64,000 bases of DNA, taken from Paraburkholderia kururiensis. GTDB lineage: Bacteria > Pseudomonadota > Gammaproteobacteria > Burkholderiales > Burkholderiaceae. The translations under genes and the position numbers were made by a program. The stretch lies in assembly GCF_034424375.1 (NCBI RefSeq), contig NZ_CP139965.1, positions 4,092,001-4,156,000 on the forward strand, read 5' to 3'. This document shows positions 8,989 to 17,482 of this stretch, in pieces. A model generated the notes under the pieces. It was given only the letters and a program-made list of their open reading frames with translations. It was not told the origin of the DNA and searched no databases. Position 1 is the first letter of the stretch; each line of letters opens with the position of its first letter.

Positions 8989-9741
8989 ATGGAAATCGAT
9001 TTGAATGCCGATCTCGGCGAAGGCTGCGGCTCCGACGAAGCGCTGCTCGATCTCGTCAGCTCCGCCAACATCGCGTGCGGCTGGCACGCGGGCGGCGCCA
9101 ACGCCATGCGCGAGTGCGTGCGCTGGGCCGTGAAGAAGGGTGTATCCATCGGCGCGCATCCCAGCTTCAACGACCCGGAGAACTTCGGCCGCAAGGAAAT
9201 GGACCTGCCCGCGAGCGAAATCTACGCGGGCGTGCTGTACCAGCTCGGCGCACTCTCGGCCATCGCGCAGGCCGAAGGCGCACGCATCGCGCACGTGAAG
9301 CCGCACGGCGCGCTCTACAACCAGGCCGCGCGCGACCCGAAGATCGCGGATGCCATCGTCTCCGCCGTGCACGACTTCGATCCGTCGGTGGCCGTGTTCG
9401 CGCTCGCGAACAGCGGGCTCGTCACGGCCGCGCGCGCCGCGGGTCTCGTCGCCATCGAGGAAGTGTTCGCCGACCGCGGCTACCGCGCCGACGGCTCGCT
9501 CGTGCCGCGCTCGCAGCCGGGCGCCGTGCTCGACGACGAAGACGCCGTGCTGGAACGCACGCTCGGCATGATCCGCGAGCAGCGCGTGCAGTCCGTCGAG
9601 GGCGAATGGGTGCCGCTCCACGCGCAGACCATCTGCCTGCACGGCGATGGTCCGCACGCGCTCGCGTTCGCACAGCGCATTCGTGCGGCGCTCGACGCGG
9701 CCGGCATCGAAGTGCATGCAGCGAGCGCAGCGCGGGTTTGA
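8989..9741 (+). CDS. pxpA: 5-oxoprolinase subunit A (LamB/YcsF family)
   Basis: A 250-residue LamB/YcsF-family protein. Conserved blocks are 'IDLNADLGE' (residues 3-11), 'ANIACGWHAGG', 'GAHPSFND' and 'HVKPHGALYN', typical of this metal-dependent NodB-like barrel. It supplies the hydrolytic part of PxpABC. The ATG at 8989 starts exactly at the conserved N terminus. A 373-bp gap without a gene separates it from the transporter genes. Confidence 0.96.
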   Translation: MEIDLNADLGEGCGSDEALLDLVSSANIACGWHAGGANAMRECVRWAVKKGVSIGAHPSFNDPENFGRKEMDLPASEIYAGVLYQLGALSAIAQAEGARIAHVKPHGALYNQAARDPKIADAIVSAVHDFDPSVAVFALANSGLVTAARAAGLVAIEEVFADRGYRADGSLVPRSQPGAVLDDEDAVLERTLGMIREQRVQSVEGEWVPLHAQTICLHGDGPHALAFAQRIRAALDAAGIEVHAASAARV

Positions 9742-10114
9742 AAAGGCCGATGCGGTTCGGTGAGATGGGCCGAGGCGAGATGCGGTGAACCGCGGCGACG
9801 CGTGAAGCAATGCGCTGGCCGTCGGAGGCATGACGAATCGGTCGGGCCGCATGCGTCATGCAACGGCATCGAACGGCAAGAGCACCAACGGCGACCGGCA
9901 GTGGCAAGAAACAGCAGCAAGCAGCAACCGACAGCATTCGAAAAGCAGCACGCAGCAGCACTAAAAAAGCGTCACCCGCATCAAGCAGTACCCGATGTCG
10001 AAGCGGCCGCGCAGAGCCGCGCAGCACCTCAAGAGCCGTCATGCGCCATCCCCAACCGCCACCAGCGGCCAACGAGGCAAGGCGGCCCAATCCACACCCC
10101 GTTTGGAGATCCTG
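9742..10114 (+). other. gene-free spacer between pxpA and transporter genes
   Basis: This 373-bp stretch shows no credible coding sequence. Near its start GCGGTTC (9752-9758) pairs with GAACCGC (9787-9793) around a 28-base loop. The middle (about 9890-9970) is purine- and A-rich. GGAG at 10105-10108 is the ribosome-binding site of the next gene. An internal promoter or processing site is possible, but none is clear. Confidence 0.5.
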
Positions 10115-10876
10115 ATGCAGACAACCGTCAGCTTATGGCCGCTCATTGGAGTGGCCGTCATCATCGTAGGCTTCGTATTGCGGTTCAATCCGATGCTGAT
10201 CGTCGCCGTGGCCGCCATCGCCACCGGCGCCGCGGCACACTTCCCGCCCGAGAAGATTCTCGCCGCCATCGGCACCGGCTTCATCAAGACGCGCAACATC
10301 CCGCTCATCATCCTGCTGCCGCTCGCCGTGATCGGTCTGCTGGAACGCCACGGCCTGCGCGAACGCGCGCAGATGTGGATTGCCGGCATCAAGGCGGCCA
10401 CGGCCGGGCGTCTGCTGATCGTCTATCTGCTCGTGCGCGAGCTCACTGCCGCGGTCGGCCTGACGGGGCTGGGCGGGCATCCGCAGATGGTGCGCCCGCT
10501 GATTGCGCCGATGGCCGAAGGCGCCACCGAAAACCGCTTCGGCAAACTGACCGACGCCGTGCGTCAGCGTCTGCGTGCGTTCTCCGCCGCAACGGACAAC
10601 GTGGGCCTCTTCTTCGGCGAAGACATCTTCGTCGCGTTCGGCGCCATCGTGCTGATGACCACCTTCCTCAAGGAAGCGGGCGTCTCCGTCGAACCGATGC
10701 ACGTTGCGGTCTGGGGCATTCCCACGGCCATCTGCGCGTTCCTGATCCACGGCTTCCGGCTGTATCTGCTCGACCGCAAGCTGGAACGCGAACTGGGCGG
10801 CCAGCGCAAGGGTCACGGAGATACGCCCACCTCACCCGCCGCTCACACGAACGCCGCCACGGGAGACGAAGCATGA
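10115..10876 (+). CDS. putative 5-oxoproline transporter, DUF969 subunit
   Basis: A 253-residue inner-membrane protein of the DUF969 family. It has several transmembrane segments near the N terminus ('LWPLIGVAVIIVGFVL', 'MLIVAVAAIATGAAA', 'IPLIILLPLAVIGLL') and two near 180-225. The polar stretch 'ENRFGKLTDAVRQRLRAFSAATDNVGLFFGEDIF' is highly typical. DUF969 and DUF979 proteins are always encoded together and often sit with 5-oxoprolinase genes, which is the basis for the proposed transport role. That function is inferred from context. The stop overlaps the next start by 4 bp. Confidence 0.88.
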   Translation: MQTTVSLWPLIGVAVIIVGFVLRFNPMLIVAVAAIATGAAAHFPPEKILAAIGTGFIKTRNIPLIILLPLAVIGLLERHGLRERAQMWIAGIKAATAGRLLIVYLLVRELTAAVGLTGLGGHPQMVRPLIAPMAEGATENRFGKLTDAVRQRLRAFSAATDNVGLFFGEDIFVAFGAIVLMTTFLKEAGVSVEPMHVAVWGIPTAICAFLIHGFRLYLLDRKLERELGGQRKGHGDTPTSPAAHTNAATGDEA

Positions 10877-11826
10877 CGCTCACCATCAACTATCTGTTCT
10901 GGCTGCTCGGCATCGTGCTGCTCGTGATCGGCGGCATGATCGTGACGGACCGCGAGCATCCGCGCCGCTTCACCGCGGGCGGCTTCTGGATCGTCTACGC
11001 CGTGATCTTTCTCGTGGGCGACCGCCTGCCGCCCGAAGTGGTGGGCGTGCTCGTGATCGCGATGGCGCTCATTGCCGGCTTCGGCGGCGTGACTGCGGCA
11101 AAACCGAAAGTGCTCTCCGATGAAGCGCGCCGCGCCAGCGCCGTGCGCCTCGGCAACAAGCTCTTCGTGCCCGCGCTCACCATTCCGCTCGTCACCGTCG
11201 TGCTGACGCTGTCGGCCAGCCACCTCGTGTTCGGCGGCACGCCGCTCATCGAGCCGAAGAACGTGACGCTGATCGGCTTCGGCGTGGGCTGCGTGATCGC
11301 GCTCGGCATTGCGTGCATGCTGACGCGCGACACGGTGGGCCAGTCGGTGAAGGAAGCGCGCCGCCTCGTGGACGCACTCTCCTGGGCCGCCGTGCTGCCG
11401 CAGATGCTCGGCATGCTGGGCCTCGTGTTCTCGGATGCCGGCGTGGGCAAGGCCGTGGCGCACGTCACGACGTCGTACATCGACATGGACCTGCGCGTGG
11501 TCGCCGTGATCGTCTACTGCGTGGGCATGGCGCTCTTCACGGTGATCATGGGCAACGGCTTCGCGGCGTTTCCCGTGATGACGGGCGGCGTCGGGGTGCC
11601 GGTGCTGGTGGGCATGTTCCACGCGAACCCGGCCGTGATGGCTGCCATCGGCATGTTCTCGGGCTACTGCGGCACGCTCATGACGCCGATGGCCGCGAAC
11701 TTCAACATCGTGCCCGCCGCGCTGCTGGAGTTGCCGGACAAGAACGCGGTGATCCGCGTGCAGGTGCCCACGGCGCTCGGCATTCTGGCGGCCAACATCG
11801 TGTTGCTGAACGTCTTCGGGTTCTGA
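10873..11826 (+). CDS. putative 5-oxoproline transporter, DUF979 subunit
   Basis: A 317-residue DUF979 membrane protein with about nine hydrophobic segments, beginning with 'LFWLLGIVLLVIGGMIV'. It contains 'GNGFAAFPVMTGGVGVPVLVG' and 'SGYCGTLMTPMAANFNIVPAALLEL', the most conserved parts of the family. It is translationally coupled to the DUF969 partner (ATGA overlap). Together they are the likely uptake system for the substrate of PxpABC. The gene is last in the operon and is followed by a GC-rich stem-loop. Confidence 0.88.
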   Translation: MTLTINYLFWLLGIVLLVIGGMIVTDREHPRRFTAGGFWIVYAVIFLVGDRLPPEVVGVLVIAMALIAGFGGVTAAKPKVLSDEARRASAVRLGNKLFVPALTIPLVTVVLTLSASHLVFGGTPLIEPKNVTLIGFGVGCVIALGIACMLTRDTVGQSVKEARRLVDALSWAAVLPQMLGMLGLVFSDAGVGKAVAHVTTSYIDMDLRVVAVIVYCVGMALFTVIMGNGFAAFPVMTGGVGVPVLVGMFHANPAVMAAIGMFSGYCGTLMTPMAANFNIVPAALLELPDKNAVIRVQVPTALGILAANIVLLNVFGF

Positions 11827-11834
11827 TTCGAAGG

Positions 11835-11853
11835 GCCCGCGGCTTCGGCGGGC
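11835..11853 (+). terminator. stem-loop after the pxp/transporter operon
   Basis: GCCCGC-GGCTTCG-GCGGGC lies 8 bases after the DUF979 stop. The stem is strong, but the downstream bases (TTCGGCC...) have only a weak T content. It is a probable but not classical terminator in a convergent intergenic region. Confidence 0.5.
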
Positions 11854-11883
11854 TTCGGCCGCGTTTCAGCAGGGCGTCAGCCT

Positions 11884-11935
11884 GATTCAACCCAGACTCA
11901 GCGCGGCTTCATCCCGCTTCAACCCGCCTCAACCC
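11884..11935 (-). repeat. 10-bp repeats spanning the TraB-like stop codon
   Basis: Read on the minus strand, GGGTTGAGGC, GGGTTGAAGC and GGGATGAAGC lie head to tail (11935-11906). A further GGGTTGAATC is at 11893-11884 after 12 unrelated bases. The TGA of the first unit is the stop codon of the TraB/GumN-like gene. Confidence 0.8.
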
Positions 11936-13293
11936 GGATCGACGACGAAGCCGTGCTGGCGCAGCAGCGCCAGCACGCCGCGTTGTCCGCCCAGGTGCAG
12001 CGCGCCGATCGCCACGAAGAGCGGCCGGTTCGGCGCCGCGATCGCCAGCATGCGGGTAACGAACCGGCGATTGCGTTCGTAGACGATCTTGTTGTCCACG
12101 GCGTCGGACACGCGCCGGTCGCGCGCCAGCCGTTCCGATTTCGCGGCCTGCCAGGCGGCGATCGCATCCGCGTCGCCCACGCGCCACAGGCGCAACAGCG
12201 TCTGCACGTCCGCCGCATTCTGCGCGGGCGTCTGCACGAGGTCTTGCGCGAGCATCTCGCGCTGCTGCGCGAGCGTGAGGCCCGTGAACGCGCGCATCTG
12301 CTCCGCGAGCGTTTCGAGGCCCACGATCTTGCGCCCCTTCAGCTTCAGGAACACGTTCTGCAACTGCGCCTCGGTGCCGTATTCGGTTTGCAGGCCTGCC
12401 GAGAGCGAGTCGTAGGTCTCCACCAGCAGCGAGGCGAGCCAGGGCCGCATCGTGCGGATCTCGTCGAGTGCGGCAGGGTTGCCGCGCAGACGCGTCTCGA
12501 GCCGGTGCCACAGCGGCTCCGGCAACAGCCGCGGCAGGCACGGCCGCGAACAGACGCCGTACTTCGTCACGTCGTCCTGCGAGACGAGCAGGTCGTCAGG
12601 CGAAAGTTCGAGTGCGAGCGTGGGCGAGGCCGTGAGCGCGGCGAGGATGCTGGGCCGAAACGGCTGGCCCGGTGGATAGTCGGCGGGGTCGCCCACATGG
12701 AGCGTGCCGAGCAGGTAGATGGTGGTCGTGCCGCGCGTAGCGACGTAGAACGGCATGCGCGCCGGCTGCGTTCGCACGGGGCCGCCCGCCACGGTGCCCG
12801 AGGCTGAACTGAATGCGCCCGGCGGCGGATTGAAGCCCGGCAAGGTGGCGCGCGGCGCGTTCGTGCCGCGTGGCGGCGGCGAAACCGGCGGCCTCGCCAC
12901 GCCCGTACCGCCCGCACTCACCGCGCCGGCCGCACCGGTTGCCCCCGACGGCGCGCCCGCAGAACCCGGAGACCCCGAGGCACTTCCGGGCGTATTCGCA
13001 GCGGCACCCGCGGCCTGTGCGACAGAAATCACGGAAACGAAAGACGACGCGCCTCGCCAGAAGCCCGGCGCGCCGCCCGACTCTGCAACGTCACCAGATC
13101 GCCCCGACCCGGCAAGCATCAGCGCCACGACGAGCACTGCGCCCACCTGCCGGCGCCCACGCGAGCGCCGCGTCGGCCGGGTCGAAACACGGCTCGGGAA
13201 AACAGAACGCAAAGAGACCAGGCGTGAAGCAGCATGCGCGCCGCTTTCACACAAGCGGCGCGTAAAACGACGCGCCGCCGTCGCTTCAGGCAT
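11929..13293 (-). CDS. TraB/GumN family protein
   Basis: A 454-residue protein. The N-terminal third (to about residue 165) is Arg-, Gly-, Ala- and Pro-rich, with a hydrophobic stretch 'VGAVLVVALMLAG' that may be a membrane anchor or late signal. The TraB/GumN domain then begins with 'YVATRGTTTIYLLGTLHVGDP' and ends near the second conserved motif 'FVAIGALHLGG'. Enzymatic function is unproven; eukaryotic relatives (TIKI) are metalloproteases. The ATG at 13293 has a strong GAGGAGG site about 12 bases upstream and overlaps the end of dppF by 8 bp, so it belongs to the dpp transcript. Its stop lies in a tandem repeat. Confidence 0.82.
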   Translation of the reverse strand: MPEATAARRFTRRLCESGAHAASRLVSLRSVFPSRVSTRPTRRSRGRRQVGAVLVVALMLAGSGRSGDVAESGGAPGFWRGASSFVSVISVAQAAGAAANTPGSASGSPGSAGAPSGATGAAGAVSAGGTGVARPPVSPPPRGTNAPRATLPGFNPPPGAFSSASGTVAGGPVRTQPARMPFYVATRGTTTIYLLGTLHVGDPADYPPGQPFRPSILAALTASPTLALELSPDDLLVSQDDVTKYGVCSRPCLPRLLPEPLWHRLETRLRGNPAALDEIRTMRPWLASLLVETYDSLSAGLQTEYGTEAQLQNVFLKLKGRKIVGLETLAEQMRAFTGLTLAQQREMLAQDLVQTPAQNAADVQTLLRLWRVGDADAIAAWQAAKSERLARDRRVSDAVDNKIVYERNRRFVTRMLAIAAPNRPLFVAIGALHLGGQRGVLALLRQHGFVVDPG

Positions 13294-14311
13294 CCGATTC
13301 CCCCACCTCCTCTGCACGATGGCAGGATACCTGACGGCCATCCACTTCGCGAAGCTTCGGCTCCTCCGTGCGGCACCGCTCGACGGCATACGGGCAACGC
13401 TGGTGGAACGTGCAGCCCGAGGGCGGATTGAGCGGCGACGGCAGCTCGCCCTGCAGCTTGATCTTGATGCGGCGGTCCGCCTCGAAGATGGAAGGCGTAG
13501 CCGACATCAGCGAGCGCGTGTACGGATGCCGCGGGCGCTCGAACACCGTCTTCTTGTCGCCCAGCTCGGCCACGCCGCCAAAGTACATCACCATCACGTC
13601 GTCGGCGATGTGCTCCACCACCGAGAGGTTGTGCGAGATGAACACGTAGCTCGTCTTGAACTCGTCCTGCAGGTCCATGAAGAGGTTGAGGATCTGCGCC
13701 TGGATGGAGACGTCGAGTGCGGACACCGGCTCGTCGGCCACCACGATCTGCGGGTCGAGAATCATGGCGCGCGCAATCGCCACGCGCTGACGCTGCCCGC
13801 CCGAAAACATGTGCGGATAGCGCTTCGCGTGCTCGGGCCGCAGCCCGACGATGCGCATCATGTGGGCAATGCGCTCCGCGCGTTCCGCGGCGCTCGTCTG
13901 CGTGTTGATGACGAGCGGCTCGGCCAGCGTCTGCTCCACCGTCTTGCGCGGATTGAGCGAGGCGAACGGATTCTGGAACACCATCTGCACGCGGCGGCGC
14001 AGTTGCACGATGGTGGCGTGGTCGGCACCCGCCACATCCACACCGTCGATCACGAGGCGCCCCGAGGTAGGCGGCTCGATCATGGTGAGCTGGCGCGCGA
14101 GCGTGGACTTGCCGCAACCCGATTCGCCCACCACCGCGAGCGTCTTGCCGCGCTCCAGCGCGAACGACACGCCATTGAGCGCCTTCACCGTGCCATGCCC
14201 GAACATGCCGCGCCGCACCGTGTAGTGCTTCGCGAGGTGGTCCGCCACGAGCACGTGGTCAGTGACGGACGCGTGGGTGTCGCGCGGAGGCACCTGAGGG
14301 ACTGCGTTCAT
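13286..14311 (-). CDS. dppF: dipeptide ABC transporter ATP-binding protein DppF
   Basis: A 341-residue ATPase of the oligopeptide transporter type. It shows Walker A 'GESGCGKST', the Q loop 'MVFQNPFASLNPR', the signature 'FSGGQRQRVAIARAM', Walker B 'IVVADEPVSALD' and the switch His in 'FISHNLSVV'. The C-terminal OPP extension carries a Cys motif ('GCTFHQRCPYAVERCR') as in DppF/OppF. It pairs with DppD to drive peptide uptake. The start overlaps the dppD stop by 4 bp. Confidence 0.95.
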   Translation of the reverse strand: MNAVPQVPPRDTHASVTDHVLVADHLAKHYTVRRGMFGHGTVKALNGVSFALERGKTLAVVGESGCGKSTLARQLTMIEPPTSGRLVIDGVDVAGADHATIVQLRRRVQMVFQNPFASLNPRKTVEQTLAEPLVINTQTSAAERAERIAHMMRIVGLRPEHAKRYPHMFSGGQRQRVAIARAMILDPQIVVADEPVSALDVSIQAQILNLFMDLQDEFKTSYVFISHNLSVVEHIADDVMVMYFGGVAELGDKKTVFERPRHPYTRSLMSATPSIFEADRRIKIKLQGELPSPLNPPSGCTFHQRCPYAVERCRTEEPKLREVDGRQVSCHRAEEVGESDA

Positions 14312-15345
14312 CGTGCGCCTCCCGGTTGAGTCGATTGGGTGGAAGACGGCGCATGCGCGGGTTGCGAAGCACCGCTGCCCGCCACGTTCAGCGGCTTGAT
14401 GCAGCGCACGCGCGCGAACTCGCCGGAACCGGGCACCGGGTCCAGCGACGGCCGCGCCTTCGTGCAGTCGTCCACCACGTACTTGCAGCGCGGCGCGAAG
14501 AGGCAACCGCGCGGACGGTCGTCGCGGCCCGGCACCATGCCCGGCAGTGCCGCGAGGCGCACCGCGCCCACGTTGTGCTCCGGAATCGCGGCGAGCAGCG
14601 CTTCGGTGTACGGATGATGCGGCGCTTCGAAGATATCGGGCACGCGGTTCGTTTCGATGATCTCGCCTGCGTACATCACGGCCACGCGCTGCGCGACTTC
14701 GGACACCACCGCGAGGTCGTGCGAAATGAGCACGAGCGCCATGCCGCGTTCCTTCTGCAGACGCACGAGCAGTTCCATGATCTGCGCCTGGATGGTCACG
14801 TCGAGCGCCGTGGTGGGCTCGTCGGCAATCAGCAGCTTGGGGTTGCAGGCCACGGCCATCGCGATCATCACGCGCTGGTTCATGCCGCCCGACATCTGGT
14901 GCGGAAACGCCGTGATGCGGTTCTTCGCATCGGGAATGCCCACCTGGTCGAGCAGTTCGAGCGCGCGCCGCTCCAGCGCGTCGCCGCGCAGCCCTTCGTG
15001 CAGCTTCAGCACTTCCTTGATCTGGTAGCCGACGGTGTAGCTCGGGTTCAGGCTCGTGAGCGCGTCCTGGAACACCATCGCCACGTCTTTGCCGATGATC
15101 TTGCGGCGCGCTTTCGGCGACGCGTTGAGCAGGTCTTTGCCGTCGAAGGTGATCTCGTCGGCAGTGACTTTGCCCGGCGCGTCGATCAGGCCCATCAGCG
15201 CCATCATCGTCACGCTCTTGCCCGAGCCCGATTCGCCCACCACGCCCACCACTTCGCCGGGCGCGACCGAGAGGTTGATGCGGTCCACCGCCGGCAGGCC
15301 GCTGAAGTTCACCGCGAGATTGCGGATGGTCAATAGGTCTGCCAT
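14308..15345 (-). CDS. dppD: dipeptide ABC transporter ATP-binding protein DppD
   Basis: A 345-residue ATPase with Walker A 'GESGSGKSV', Q loop 'MVFQDALTSLNP', signature 'MSGGMNQRVMIAMA', Walker B 'LLIADEPTTALD' and 'LISHDLAVVSEVA'. The OPP C-terminal domain has 'PRGCLFAPRCKYVVDDCTKARP', the cysteine block found in DppD/OppD. One base separates its start from the dppC stop, and its stop overlaps dppF, so the cassette is tightly coupled. Confidence 0.95.
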   Translation of the reverse strand: MADLLTIRNLAVNFSGLPAVDRINLSVAPGEVVGVVGESGSGKSVTMMALMGLIDAPGKVTADEITFDGKDLLNASPKARRKIIGKDVAMVFQDALTSLNPSYTVGYQIKEVLKLHEGLRGDALERRALELLDQVGIPDAKNRITAFPHQMSGGMNQRVMIAMAVACNPKLLIADEPTTALDVTIQAQIMELLVRLQKERGMALVLISHDLAVVSEVAQRVAVMYAGEIIETNRVPDIFEAPHHPYTEALLAAIPEHNVGAVRLAALPGMVPGRDDRPRGCLFAPRCKYVVDDCTKARPSLDPVPGSGEFARVRCIKPLNVAGSGASQPAHAPSSTQSTQPGGAR

Positions 15346-15346
15346 G

Positions 15347-16264
15347 TCAGGCCATCCGTTTGAGTTTGGGGTCCAGTGCGTCGCGCAGCCCGTCGCCGAG
15401 CAGGTTGATGGCGAGCACCGAAATCAGAATGGAAAGACCCGGCATCGTCACGATCCACCAGGCGCTGTCGATGTAGTCGCGCGCCGAGGCGAGCATCGCG
15501 CCCCACTCCGCGGCGGGCGGCTGCACGCCGAGGCCAAGAAAGCCAAGCGCGGCGGCATCCAGAATCGCCGACGAAAACCCGAGCGTGGCCTGCACGATGA
15601 GCGGCGCCGTGCAGTTGGGCAGCACCTGCGAGAACATCAGCCGCAGCGTGCCCGCACCGGCCACGCGCGACGCGGTGACGTACTCCTTCTGCAATTCGCC
15701 GAGCGCCGATGCGCGCGTCAGCCGCACATACCCCGGCAACGCGACGATCGCGATGGCGAGCATCGTGTTCGTGAGCCCCGGGCCGATGATCGCGACCACC
15801 GCCACCGCGAGCAGCAGCGAAGGCAGCGCGAGCAGGATGTCCATGAGCCGCATGATGGGCGTGTCGGCCCACTTGTCGAAGAACGCGGCCACGAGCCCGA
15901 GCACGACGCCCGGAATGAGCGCGAGCACGACCGACACGCAGCCAATCCAGAACGACAGCCGCGCGCCGTACATGAGACGCGAGAGGATGTCGCGGCCCGC
16001 TTCGTCGGTGCCCAGCACGAACTTCCAGTTGCCGCCTTCGAGCCACGCGGGCGGAATCTTCACGAAGTCGCGGTATTGCTCGATGGGACTGTGCGGCGCG
16101 ATGAGCGGCGCGAAGATCGCGACGAACACGAGCAGCAGCACGATCGCGCCGGCGCCCACGGCCCCGCGGTTGCGCGAGAAGTTGGCCCAGAACTCGCGCG
16201 CGGCGAGCGCGCGGCCGCTGGGCGGCGTCACCGCCTGGGGCACAGTGTTTTGAATGTCGGCCAT
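15347..16264 (-). CDS. dppC: dipeptide ABC transporter permease DppC
   Basis: A 305-residue inner-membrane permease. A cytoplasmic N terminus precedes the first membrane segment ('GAGAIVLLLVFVAIFAPLIAP'), and the periplasmic region 'FVLGTDEAGRDILSRLMYGARLS' is diagnostic of the DppC/OppC group. The EAA loop with 'EYVTASRVAGAGTLRLMFSQVLPN' contacts the ATPases. It forms the translocation pore with DppB. Confidence 0.95.
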   Translation of the reverse strand: MADIQNTVPQAVTPPSGRALAAREFWANFSRNRGAVGAGAIVLLLVFVAIFAPLIAPHSPIEQYRDFVKIPPAWLEGGNWKFVLGTDEAGRDILSRLMYGARLSFWIGCVSVVLALIPGVVLGLVAAFFDKWADTPIMRLMDILLALPSLLLAVAVVAIIGPGLTNTMLAIAIVALPGYVRLTRASALGELQKEYVTASRVAGAGTLRLMFSQVLPNCTAPLIVQATLGFSSAILDAAALGFLGLGVQPPAAEWGAMLASARDYIDSAWWIVTMPGLSILISVLAINLLGDGLRDALDPKLKRMA

Positions 16265-16340
16265 GCGTCAGGCCTCCCTCGGAACGATGCGGGCCGCCTG
16301 CACAGGCGCCCGCCGGATACGGTTGGGTTCTTGCACGGCG

Positions 16341-17351
16341 TTACCTCGTATGGCGAATGCGCGGATTGAGCACGCCGTACAACAGATCGACGACGAGGTT
16401 CACCACGATCACGAGTGTCGCGATGAGCAGAATGCCGCCCTGCACGACGGGATAGTCGCGGCGCGAAATCGCGTCGATGAGCCACTTGCCCACGCCGGGC
16501 CACGAAAAAAGCGTTTCGGTCAGCACCGCGCCCGCGAGCAGCGTGCCCACCTGCAGACCGATCACCGTGACGACAGGAATGAGCGCATTGCGCAGCGCAT
16601 GCACCACGACCACGCGCACGGGCGAAAGACCCTTGGCGCGCGCCGTGCGGATATAGTCCTCGCGCAGCACTTCGAGCATGGACGAGCGCGTCATGCGCGC
16701 CACCACCGCGAGCGGAATGGTGCCGAGCACGATGGACGGCAGGATCAGATGGCTCACCGCGGAGCGGAACGCGCCTTCGTCGGTGGAAAGCAGCGCGTCG
16801 ATCAGCATGAAGCCCGTGACGTGCGGAATGTCGTACTCCACGGCAATTCGGCCGGACACCGGCGTCCAGCCCAGGTTCGACGAGAACACCATGATGAGGA
16901 TGAGCCCCCACCAGAAGATCGGCATCGAATAGCCGGTCAACGCGGTGCCCATCACGCCGTGGTCCACCACGGTGCCGCGCCGGAGCGCCGCGAACACGCC
17001 GGCAGGCAAGCCGACCACGAGCGCGAACAGCATCGCGCAGATCGACAGTTCGACAGTGGCGGGAAAGCGCGCGAGGAACTCGCTCATGACGCTCGTGTTG
17101 GTGACGACAGACGTGCCCAGGTTGCCCTGCAACGCGTGCTGGACGTAATGGATGTACTGCATGGGCAGCGGCTCGTCGAGCCCCAGGCGATGCATCGCTT
17201 CGGCGTGCATCTGCGGGTCGACGCCGCGCTCGCCCATCATCACCTCGATCGGGTCGCCCGGAATCAGGTGGATGAGCGCAAACGCCAGAATGGTGATGCC
17301 GATGAAGGTCGGTATCACCATGCCGATGCGGCGCAAGACGAATCGGAACAT
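16341..17351 (-). CDS. dppB: dipeptide ABC transporter permease DppB
   Basis: A 336-residue permease starting 'MFRFVLRRIGMVIPTFIGIT', the standard DppB N terminus. It has six membrane segments, the conserved 'LPIFWWGLILI'-like stretch (here 'MPIFWWGLILIMVFS') and the EAA loop 'EDYIRTARAKGLSPVRVVVVHALRNALIPVV'. The ATG at 17351 was preferred over an upstream in-frame start that would add 12 charged residues. A strong hairpin lies between dppA and this start. Confidence 0.94.
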   Translation of the reverse strand: MFRFVLRRIGMVIPTFIGITILAFALIHLIPGDPIEVMMGERGVDPQMHAEAMHRLGLDEPLPMQYIHYVQHALQGNLGTSVVTNTSVMSEFLARFPATVELSICAMLFALVVGLPAGVFAALRRGTVVDHGVMGTALTGYSMPIFWWGLILIMVFSSNLGWTPVSGRIAVEYDIPHVTGFMLIDALLSTDEGAFRSAVSHLILPSIVLGTIPLAVVARMTRSSMLEVLREDYIRTARAKGLSPVRVVVVHALRNALIPVVTVIGLQVGTLLAGAVLTETLFSWPGVGKWLIDAISRRDYPVVQGGILLIATLVIVVNLVVDLLYGVLNPRIRHTR

Positions 17352-17387
17352 GGTTCGTTCCCTTGATTGGGGGAGATGAAAACGCAA

Positions 17388-17420
17388 CCGGCGACAAGGG
17401 GCTCATGCCCCCGTCGCCGG
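17388..17420 (-). other. large stem-loop between dppA and dppB
   Basis: CCGGCGAC (17388-17395) pairs perfectly with GTCGCCGG (17413-17420), and an inner G-run pairs with a C-run. It lies in the 131-bp dppA-dppB spacer. On the transcribed (minus) strand it is followed by TTGCGTTTTC, a weak T tract. This is a likely partial terminator or 3' stabiliser that lets the binding protein be made in excess over the membrane components. Confidence 0.7.
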
Positions 17421-17482
17421 ACCTTTTTCGACCTGTTTTCTAGTTGCTATGCAAACGGTGCGAAAAGCGTAGCGCTCGCGCC

